A stretch of DNA of 12,683 nucleotides. Source: Fervidobacterium sp. (lineage in GTDB: Bacteria > Thermotogota > Thermotogae > Thermotogales > Fervidobacteriaceae). Below the pieces are notes generated by a model. The model did no database searches, was not told the origin of the DNA, and saw only the letters and a program-made list of their open reading frames with translations. The stretch covers positions 1 through 12,683 of the forward strand of contig DPXZ01000155.1 of the NCBI GenBank assembly GCA_003526765.1, in the 5' to 3' direction. Below are positions 8,305-12,683 of this stretch, one piece after another. The position numbers and the translations under genes are program-made. How positions within the stretch are numbered: the stretch's first letter is position 1; each line of letters starts with the position of its first letter.

Positions 8305-9054
8305 ATGACAAAAGAACTCTACGATATGCGGACAAGGTTCATATCAATTTTGTCAATTGTAATAGTCTTGTTTTTCGTTGTTGCACCATTTCAGAATCTG
8401 ACTACATCCATGTTAGAAGGCTATTCCGATAATCCAGCACTGGAAAAGCTTATGCCAAAAGGTTTTGCAGAAAGGTTGAAAGAATGGAATTTTTACATAA
8501 ACAGTCAATGGTTCGGGAAAAACTTCGGCCAAATGATACCTATAATTGGCATAATAATTGCATTTCCACTATTTGCAAGGGAATTTGAAAATGGAACTAT
8601 CGAATATCTACTTGTTAGAAGGTCTCGAAGAGTGGTATTCGTGGACAAATTTCTGTCTGGATTTTTGGCAACTGTTATTTTGATATTCATAGCGAGTTCT
8701 TTGCCACCATTGTACTCTTTGCTGTCAGCAAAGGATTACGATTTCTCTTTCTATTTCAAGGCAACCGTACAGAGTGAGATTGCTGGCATATTGTGGTATT
8801 GTATCGGAATGCTATTTTCAACAATTTTCAATGACCAAGTCAAGCCAGTCTTGGCATCACTTGGAGCAATCGCATTAACAACAGCCGCCGGGCTTATAAA
8901 GGCGTTGAAATTTCTGAACACATACTCTTACGCATTGTGTTCAAACTTGCTTGAAAATGGCCCAATAGACGTTCCTTATACAATTGGTATCATCTTAGTC
9001 TCATCAGTGCTTATCAGTGTTTCTTACATGATTTTTAGAAACAAAGACGCCTAA
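8305..9054 (+). CDS. ABC-2 type transporter permease
   Basis: 249 residues with about six membrane helices: one N-terminal (~13–30), then a long extracytoplasmic stretch rich in charged residues, helices around residues 76–92, 115–137, 152–175, 183–197 and a last one near 224–244. The segment FAREFENGTIEYLLVRRSRRVVFVDKF after the second helix is the cytoplasmic coupling motif of ABC-2 permeases (E-x-x-x-G-T). The start ATG follows GAGGTGAGG (8292–8300). As the only permease beside the ATPase it probably works as a homodimer in a two-plus-two exporter. Such pairs export antimicrobial peptides, lipids or other hydrophobic compounds. The substrate cannot be read from the sequence. Confidence 0.88.
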   Translation: MTKELYDMRTRFISILSIVIVLFFVVAPFQNLTTSMLEGYSDNPALEKLMPKGFAERLKEWNFYINSQWFGKNFGQMIPIIGIIIAFPLFAREFENGTIEYLLVRRSRRVVFVDKFLSGFLATVILIFIASSLPPLYSLLSAKDYDFSFYFKATVQSEIAGILWYCIGMLFSTIFNDQVKPVLASLGAIALTTAAGLIKALKFLNTYSYALCSNLLENGPIDVPYTIGIILVSSVLISVSYMIFRNKDA

Positions 9055-9087
9055 ACTCTGGCATAAGAATTTGGAGAGGTGAATTAC

Positions 9088-9414
9088 ATGATTGTTGTGA
9101 CAGTTGAGTATGTACCTGGATATGAGATTGTTGAAACATTGGGAATCGTTAGTGGTAGTATCGTAAACTCTAAACATGTAGGAAAAGACATAGCAGCTGC
9201 ATTCAAGACACTTGTAGGTGGTGAGATAAAAGGTTACACGGAATTACTCACTGAGAGCAGAAACGCTGCCCTTGAGCGAATGATAGACGCAGCAGAGAAT
9301 ATTGGAGCCGATGCAGTTATTGGATTCAGATTCGGTACCTCGTCTGTGATGCAAAGTGCTGCTGAAATATTCGCGTACGGTACCGCTGTGAGATTGAAGA
9401 AACTTGAACAATGA
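9088..9414 (+). CDS. YbjQ-family (UPF0145) protein
   Basis: 108 residues matching the small YbjQ/DUF74 family of pentameric, soluble proteins: an opening strand then GYEIVETLGIVSGSIVNSKH, the middle helix with GGEIKGYTELLTESRNAALERM, and the hallmark GADAVIGFRF followed by EIFAYGTAVRL at the C-terminus. Function is unknown; a heavy-metal-binding role has been suggested for the family from its fold and context. I start at ATG 9088 since GGAGAGGTG (9073–9081) is six nt upstream; the GTG at 9079 overlaps that site. It lies 33 nt after the permease with no terminator between, so it is the last gene of the GntR–ABC operon, which hints that it acts in the same envelope or stress response. Confidence 0.9.
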   Translation: MIVVTVEYVPGYEIVETLGIVSGSIVNSKHVGKDIAAAFKTLVGGEIKGYTELLTESRNAALERMIDAAENIGADAVIGFRFGTSSVMQSAAEIFAYGTAVRLKKLEQ

Positions 9415-9420
9415 GTACAC

Positions 9421-9470
9421 TAAACAAAAAGGCTCTCTTAGTCGAACAATGATGTACATCCAAGAGAGCC
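9421..9470 (-). terminator. Convergent terminator, best for the MFS gene
   Basis: A 9-bp perfect stem GGCTCTCTT / AAGAGAGCC (9431–9439 with 9462–9470) encloses a 22-nt loop that holds a small GATG-TA-CATC hairpin. Read on the minus strand the stem is followed by TTTTTGTTT, a proper intrinsic terminator. Read on the plus strand the tail is TCTTAATTC, so it stops the YbjQ transcript less well. Confidence 0.85.
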
Positions 9471-9518
9471 TCTTAATTCAAAAAACTTGATGGCACACTT
9501 CATTACTTTATTGCTTTA

Positions 9519-10814
9519 CTATTGTGCCATTTTTATCTTCACATCTCCACGTTTGACAAATTGGAGTGTAATGAGGGCAAGTCCAAAGAAAACGCAAGAT
9601 AGTATCAATAGGGTATCATAACTCACTTTATCGATGAAAAGACCTGCTAACGGTGGGGCTATTATGTTTGCAGACATGGAAAACAAGTAATAAAGGCCAG
9701 TGTATCCTCCCACTTTTTCTTCTGTTGTCATGTCAACTATCGTTGGCAAGGAATTGACATTGATCATGGCCCACCCAAATCCACCTATCGCAAAGATGAT
9801 GAAAAATACCATCGTCAATAGATTTTTATCTTCGATACCCAATCCCATCAGCAACGTTAAAAGAATGACAAGAAAGAGCAATATTAGCCCGATCGTCATT
9901 GTTTTTTTGCGACCTATCTTTGCACCTATGAATCCCGCTGGGATTGAGAAGAGCATGAAAGTCAGTGAAAAAACGCCGAGAATGAGTGCGCCCGTGCTCT
10001 CACTGATACCAATTCTGTACTTTGCATAACTGGTGAAGAATGTCTCGATCGCATTGTAACCAATGAACCAAAAGAGGATGGAGAGAAGCATCATCAACAA
10101 ACTGTGATCCTTACTGGCAAATACATCTTTCATGTTGGACTTAATATCCAGATAGCTTTTCTTGTAAACATTACTGAATTTTAACCCCTCTTCGCCAGTT
10201 TTTACTCGATATTTCTCATCTTCCTTTACAAAGGCAACAACGAGCATACAAGCAATGAGCATGAGAATGGCACCGACGTAGAATGGCAAACCAAAATCTG
10301 CATCGTAGAGTGGTTTACCACCAAAGTAAGCGAGAAGTGCGCCAACACCGCCCATGAAGTTTATGACTCCATTTGCTTGACTTCTCTTCTCAGGTGGTGT
10401 GATATCTGGCATCAGTGCTATGACTGGTGACCTGAATAATGCCATGAAAAAATTCATAAATATGATGTTTAGCATCATGAGCCACAAAACGTGCCATGAC
10501 CTTGTAAGAGGTATCAATGAGAATGTTAGTGCTGCCAATGGAGCTCCTATGAGTATGTACGGCATGCGCCTTCCGAACCTTGTCCGCGTTTGATCACTGA
10601 GTGCCCCCAAAAGTGGCAACAAGATGATTGCAAAGATATTGTCGATCGTCATAACAAATCCTATCGCCGTTGAAGACAGGTTAAAGTCCTTCAAAAATAT
10701 CGGTACGTAGGCATTGTACAACGGCCAGACTATGCTGATTCCGAGAAAACCAAATCCAAGTAACAGAAGTCTACTCATCTTAAATTCCTTTTTGGAACTT
10801 GTGCCTTTCGCCAC
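9519..10814 (-). CDS. MFS transporter, SLC45/sucrose-transporter-like
   Basis: 431 residues, twelve predicted membrane helices, with a charged cytoplasmic loop near residues 195–240 dividing the two halves. The loop 2–3 motif GALSDQTRTRFGRRMPYILIG (70–90) is the signature of the SLC45/plant-sucrose-carrier branch; the second half has the weaker copy GAKIGRKKTMTIG. Related bacterial proteins move maltose, sucrose or other oligosaccharides with a cation. The exact sugar is not determined by what I can see, and no sugar hydrolase is adjacent. The start is GTG at 10814 (minus strand), with GAGGGGGG seven nt upstream. The gene is transcribed against its neighbours and ends at a convergent hairpin. 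Its upstream side abuts a transposase remnant, so it is the last native gene before the accessory island. Confidence 0.88.
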   Translation of the reverse strand: MAKGTSSKKEFKMSRLLLLGFGFLGISIVWPLYNAYVPIFLKDFNLSSTAIGFVMTIDNIFAIILLPLLGALSDQTRTRFGRRMPYILIGAPLAALTFSLIPLTRSWHVLWLMMLNIIFMNFFMALFRSPVIALMPDITPPEKRSQANGVINFMGGVGALLAYFGGKPLYDADFGLPFYVGAILMLIACMLVVAFVKEDEKYRVKTGEEGLKFSNVYKKSYLDIKSNMKDVFASKDHSLLMMLLSILFWFIGYNAIETFFTSYAKYRIGISESTGALILGVFSLTFMLFSIPAGFIGAKIGRKKTMTIGLILLFLVILLTLLMGLGIEDKNLLTMVFFIIFAIGGFGWAMINVNSLPTIVDMTTEEKVGGYTGLYYLFSMSANIIAPPLAGLFIDKVSYDTLLILSCVFFGLALITLQFVKRGDVKIKMAQ

Positions 10815-10862
10815 TCCTATTCCCCCCTCTCGAGATTAATCGTTGCTTAGGATATACGCCAC

Positions 10863-10882
10863 CTCTCCAGATCATTGGAGAG
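10863..10882 (-). repeat. Stem-loop in the MFS leader
   Basis: CTCTCCA (10863–10869) and TGGAGAG (10876–10882) form a perfect 7-bp stem around six nt. It falls in the untranslated leader of the MFS gene, about 50 nt before its start codon. There is no T-run on either strand, so it is not a terminator; an mRNA-stability or protein-binding role is possible but not shown. Confidence 0.6.
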
Positions 10883-10937
10883 ATGAAAGCCGCTTTTAAT
10901 CATATTGGGCACTATATGAATATGATAAACTATATAT

Positions 10938-10954
10938 ATTATAACACCGTGTTA
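10938..10954 (-). promoter_or_regulatory. Probable MFS promoter -10 with overlapping palindromic operator
   Basis: On the minus strand TATAAT lies at 10943–10938. It abuts a perfect palindrome TAACAC-C-GTGTTA (10942–10954) that occupies the adjoining spacer. No good -35 hexamer is found 16–18 nt further upstream, so if this promoter is real it may be weak or depend on an activator. The palindrome has the size of a LacI- or ROK-type sugar-regulator site, which would suit a sugar carrier, but no regulator gene is present nearby. Confidence 0.45.
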
Positions 10955-10962
10955 CCTCATAA

Positions 10963-11290
10963 TTATATGTTATCGAAATATGATACTGGTTGGATCATAT
11001 TTCTATCGCTGAAATTGTCCTTACCATTTCTCTCTTGCATGTGGTATAATTCTTTCGTAAGTCTTTCTATCTCTTCTCTCAATTTTACCATGTTTAGGCT
11101 CTTGTAGATTTCTCTCAGTTTTTCTTTTTGTTCTTCTTCCAACTGCTCACTCTCAAACAATCTTTGATATGGCGTTTCTGGCCTTTCATACACTTTTTTA
11201 ATTGTTTTACCATTATCGTTCTTATCCTGGTTTTAAGTTTGAATTTTGCTATATGCGTATTTCTATCACTCTCTACCAAGGAAACTATCA
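10963..11290 (-). pseudogene. DDE transposase, C-terminal remnant (frameshifted)
   Basis: The open part (11232 down to the stop at 10963) encodes ...GKTIKKVYERPETPYQRLF followed by a charged helix ending ELYHM. The 'PxTPYQRLLES...EEQKEKLREIYxSLN' layout is the C-terminal end of integrase-type (DDE, IS481/ISNCY-like) transposases. Upstream of a stop at 11233–11235 the match continues in another frame (AKFKLKTRIR), which supplies the segment that normally precedes GKxxKKVY, so a frameshift lies near 11230. The catalytic DDE core is gone, so it cannot transpose. The remnant ends about 20 nt before the MFS -10 element. I am sure of a transposase tail, less sure of the exact IS family. Confidence 0.75.
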
Positions 11291-11303
11291 CAGGAAGAAA
11301 GAG

Positions 11304-11441
11304 ATGGAGCCCGTCGTGATGTCGGCAGAAAAAGTAGCAACCTCCAAAAACCAGGGTGAAATTGTTACAAAGGCGATTTGCACTTACGATCTACTAAAGA
11401 GAGCCGTTTTGTACAGCCCACAGAATATAGGAAAGTATTGA
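11304..11441 (+). CDS. Unidentified 45-codon ORF
   Basis: ATG 11304 has AGGAAGAAAGAG just upstream and opens a 45-residue frame (MEPVVMSAEKVATSKNQGEI..., ending IGKY). No family is recognised with confidence. The stretch IVTKAICTY followed by a break of character loosely resembles the first beta strand of serine recombinases (…RVCAYxRVS), whose C-terminal half lies at 11997–12175, so this could be the other end of the same broken gene. That is a guess. It may equally be non-coding sequence. Confidence 0.25.
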   Translation: MEPVVMSAEKVATSKNQGEIVTKAICTYDLLKRAVLYSPQNIGKY

Positions 11442-11466
11442 CGAGACAGGATACGTAAAGTAAAAT
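11438..11466 (+). promoter_or_regulatory. Candidate promoter in front of the structured region
   Basis: TTGACG (11438–11443) and TAAAAT (11461–11466) are each one base off consensus, with exactly 17 nt between them. Transcription would start near 11473 and run into a region with no recognisable protein but many helices. It overlaps the end of the 45-codon ORF. Confidence 0.55.
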
Positions 11467-11472
11467 TAGAAC

Positions 11473-11990
11473 AGATAAAGCAAGGACAGGTTAAATAATG
11501 GAGAAAGCCGTCTGCGACGTTAGAGTTTCCACCGAGAACAAGTCGGAGACGGAGTATCTCTGGCGGCCCGGGAAGAAAGATTTCCAGTCTACTGCAGAAT
11601 GACGGGGCTGGGAATAGTAGAGGTAACCCGGGAAAGCTGAGTTTCGGTAGGCAAGCCATTGACCACCAAGTCTAACGGAGAGATGTTGTTACAACTGGTG
11701 GTTCGCGAGAATGGTAAACACGTAGTAGTTCTGAAACTAAACCAGCTTTTCTGGATGCCAAAGGCGTCTTGTACTAGACCAAGGCGTGGAATGGGGCCTG
11801 TAACTTCTTAACATGATGGATATGGGTGAGCAAAACTTGAATACAGCAACAGCCATGGGCCGGTTTCGCCGAACTAAAAAGAAATCTGAAAGCAGAGAAG
11901 ACAGCCCCCCGACCCGGAATCCATAAAAAGGTTCAACGAGAGTCTTATGCTCCTACTTCCTATGGCTTTAATCAGGTAGGATGTGTTTTG
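11473..11990 (+). ncRNA. Candidate large structured RNA of unknown class
   Basis: No recognisable protein is encoded here, yet complementary pairs are dense and well ordered. Seen on the plus strand: CCGTCT (11508–11513) with AGACGG (11547–11552); CCCGGG (11567–11572) with CCCGGG (11627–11632), enclosing two crossing helices TTTCCAG (11581–11587)/CTGGGAA (11608–11614) and TCTACT (11588–11593)/AGTAGA (11616–11621), which make an H-type pseudoknot; ACCACCA (11662–11668)/TGGTGGT (11696–11702) stacked on GTTG-TTA-CAAC; TAGTT-CTGA-AACTA (11726–11739); CCAG-CTTTT-CTGG (11742–11754); GTCT/AGAC (11766–11779); and at the end TCCTACT/GGTAGGA (11951–11981) followed by a T-rich tail. A promoter lies just upstream. 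One counted line (11521–11580) has 55% GC. Candidates are the RNA part of a mobile element (omega-RNA/HEARO type or a group II intron 5' part without its protein) or a new class. Start and end are estimates. Confidence 0.4.
11813..11926 (+). other. Small ORF (37 codons) inside the structured region
   Basis: ATG-ATG-GAT-ATG opens a frame whose second half is very basic then polar (GRFRRTKKKSESREDSPP). No good ribosome binding site precedes it and I recognise no family. It may be part of the RNA rather than a gene; I list it because it is the longest plus-strand frame I read in the middle of the region. Confidence 0.15.
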
Positions 11991-11994
11991 TTAT
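11951..11994 (+). terminator. Weak terminator-like hairpin closing the structured region
   Basis: TCCTACT (11951–11957) pairs with GGTAGGA (11975–11981), one G·T included, around a 17-nt loop, followed by TGTGTTTTGTTAT. The long loop and broken T-run make it a weak candidate; it may be just another helix of the RNA. Confidence 0.35.
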
Positions 11995-11996
11995 AA

Positions 11997-12175
11997 AATG
12001 CGCAGGAGCGGGAGACCATAGTACAAATATTCGCCTGGAGACAGGCTGGCTGGAGTTTGAGGAAGATCGCCGGCGAACTGAACGGACTAGGACCCCTACC
12101 AAGCAAGGCGACCGATGGCACGCTTCTACGGTGGGATATCTTTTACAAAACAACCTGTATCAGGAAGTGACCTAA
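11997..12175 (+). pseudogene. Serine recombinase, C-terminal remnant with frameshift
   Basis: Two adjoining frames together spell the 'Recombinase' domain that follows the catalytic domain in large serine recombinases. The first (from 11997) reads QERETIVQIFAWRQAGWSLRKIAGELNGLG; the second (to the TAA at 12173–12175) reads PTKQGDRWHASTVGYLLQNNLY. The family pattern is 'I..IF.....G.S...IA..LN..G.PTK.G..W...TV..IL.N..Y', matched continuously if one base was lost at about 12093. An in-frame stop (11994–11996) closes the frame on the 5' side, and the whole N-terminal resolvase domain with its catalytic serine is missing. The fragment is dead. It shows that a site-specific recombination event or an integrated element once lay here. 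Base composition is higher in GC than the housekeeping genes. Confidence 0.8.
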
Positions 12176-12280
12176 ATGGCTGAAAGACTTTTGACTTTTC
12201 AGGACTGGCTAAAGGGAGGGAATCTAAAGGGATTGAAGCCGGGAGACGCTCTCTTTCCCGAAGTGGAGGCTACCGCATGA
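12176..12280 (+). CDS. Unidentified 34-residue ORF coupled to hsdR
   Basis: ATG 12176 follows directly on the recombinase stop codon and runs 34 residues (MAERLLTFQDWLKGG..., ending PEVEATA). Its TGA overlaps the hsdR ATG as ATGA, the usual sign of translational coupling. It could be a real small gene, or the surviving tail of a larger gene (such as another hsd subunit) cut when the recombinase scrap was joined to it. AGGAAGTG (12162–12169) could serve as ribosome binding site. I do not recognise the protein. Confidence 0.4.
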   Translation: MAERLLTFQDWLKGGNLKGLKPGDALFPEVEATA

Positions 12281-12683
12281 AAAACGAAGCGGACACACGT
12301 GCAACGCTCATCGACCCGAAACTGAAAGCTGCAGGCTGGGCCGATACGCAAATCACAAGGGAGCACTACTACCAGCGGGACCAGCAGTATACTCATGGGC
12401 GCGTTATCCTGGTGGGCGATCGGGTTCGCAGGGGCGAGGCCCGCAAGGTGGACTATCTTTTGCGCCTTTCCGATTCTTTTCCCGTCGCTGTTGTCGAAGC
12501 GAAGTCCGAGGCAGAAGCGGCCGAGGCTGGGCTTGAACAAGCCAAACGCTATGCCAGGGAGCTTGGGCTCGCGTTCGCTTACGCCACAAATGGTCATCAG
12601 ATCATCGAATTCGACTTCTTTACGAATTCAAGCCGAGTTCTTGACCGATTTCCGACTCCCGGTGAGCTGTGGGAGAGATGGCA
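12277..12683 (+). CDS. hsdR: Type I restriction endonuclease subunit R, N-terminal part (runs off the window)
   Basis: The first 135 codons of a gene that continues past the window; the frame has no stop. It opens MKNEADTRATLIDPKLKAAGW, the start seen in HsdR subunits, and carries the nuclease domain: D59 in KVDYLL, then E74-A-K76 in VAVVEAKSE, the PD-(D/E)xK metal site, followed by the HsdR-specific Q-x-x-x-Y motif (Q88...Y92 in EQAKRYA). HsdR cuts unmodified foreign DNA after ATP-driven translocation in complex with HsdM and HsdS; the SNF2-like motor would lie beyond the window. GGAGG (12265–12269) is seven nt before ATG 12277. One counted line has about 57% GC against about 40% in dnaG, indicating acquisition. 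No hsdM or hsdS is visible upstream, so they must be downstream or elsewhere. Confidence 0.88.
   Translation, partial: MKNEADTRATLIDPKLKAAGWADTQITREHYYQRDQQYTHGRVILVGDRVRRGEARKVDYLLRLSDSFPVAVVEAKSEAEAAEAGLEQAKRYARELGLAFAYATNGHQIIEFDFFTNSSRVLDRFPTPGELWERW

Larger units (their letters stand above)
10815..10962. other. Intergenic leader between the MFS gene and the transposase remnant
   Basis: Holds the MFS ribosome binding site, the leader stem-loop, the -10 element and the 13-bp palindrome described separately, plus an AT-rich tract at 10920–10942. No coding sequence seen. Confidence 0.7.

Noticed and set aside
11399..11425. GAGCCGTTTTGTAC resembling the start of group II intron domain V
   Set aside because: The complementary half (GTACGGTTC) and the GAAA loop are missing, and it lies upstream of the structured region rather than at its end.
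11384..11659. Minus-strand open frame of 91 codons rich in P, L and F
   Set aside because: No family resemblance, no ribosome binding site, and it covers the promoter and first helices of the structured region.
11928..11946. GGTTCAACGAGAG resembling the R element of a group I intron core
   Set aside because: No matching S, P or Q elements found around it.
12199..12597. Minus-strand open frame of 132 codons
   Set aside because: It is opposite the hsdR coding sequence and shows no protein family; a by-product of GC-rich codons.
1..12683. CRISPR arrays, tRNA or rRNA genes
   Set aside because: No regularly spaced direct repeats and no tRNA- or rRNA-like sequence were seen on either strand.

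Overview
The window reads as a chromosomal segment of a thermophilic member of the Thermotogota, most likely a Fervidobacterium/Thermosipho-type organism. This is inferred from the moderate GC (about 40% in a dnaG stretch I counted), the strong GGAGG-type ribosome binding sites, frequent GTG/TTG starts, and the run ribU – rplM – rpsI – dnaG – rpoD with proteins of Thermotogales character. I could not run a search, so the genus is a guess.

Region 1 (1–4221) is core housekeeping: the 3' end of an ECF riboflavin-type S component, ribosomal proteins L13 and S9 as a tight pair closed by a hairpin terminator, then primase DnaG and the primary sigma factor as a second tight pair. This is a macromolecular-synthesis operon without rpsU in front of dnaG. 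Region 2 (4257–6884) is one very large FtsX/MacB-type ABC permease with two FtsX domains and no ATPase beside it, followed by a strong intrinsic terminator.

Region 3 (6982–9414) is a self-contained YtrA-type operon. A consensus promoter overlaps a perfect inverted repeat and is followed by a GntR/YtrA-family repressor, an ABC ATPase whose start overlaps the repressor stop, a six-helix ABC-2 permease and a YbjQ-family protein. The layout predicts autoregulation by the GntR protein. Region 4 (9421–10954) is a convergent, oppositely oriented MFS sugar transporter of the SLC45/sucrose type, with its own terminator and a palindrome in its promoter region.

Region 5 (about 10963–12683) is a different world: an accessory island made of pieces. 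It holds a frameshifted C-terminal scrap of a DDE transposase, a stretch with no recognisable protein but many good RNA helices (including an H-type pseudoknot inside an outer helix) behind a plausible promoter, a frameshifted C-terminal scrap of a serine recombinase, a 34-codon ORF, and the start of a type I restriction HsdR gene that runs off the end of the window. Base composition rises to about 55–57% GC in the lines I counted, consistent with acquisition from another lineage. The putative structured RNA is the one candidate for something undescribed; I could not place it in a known RNA class.
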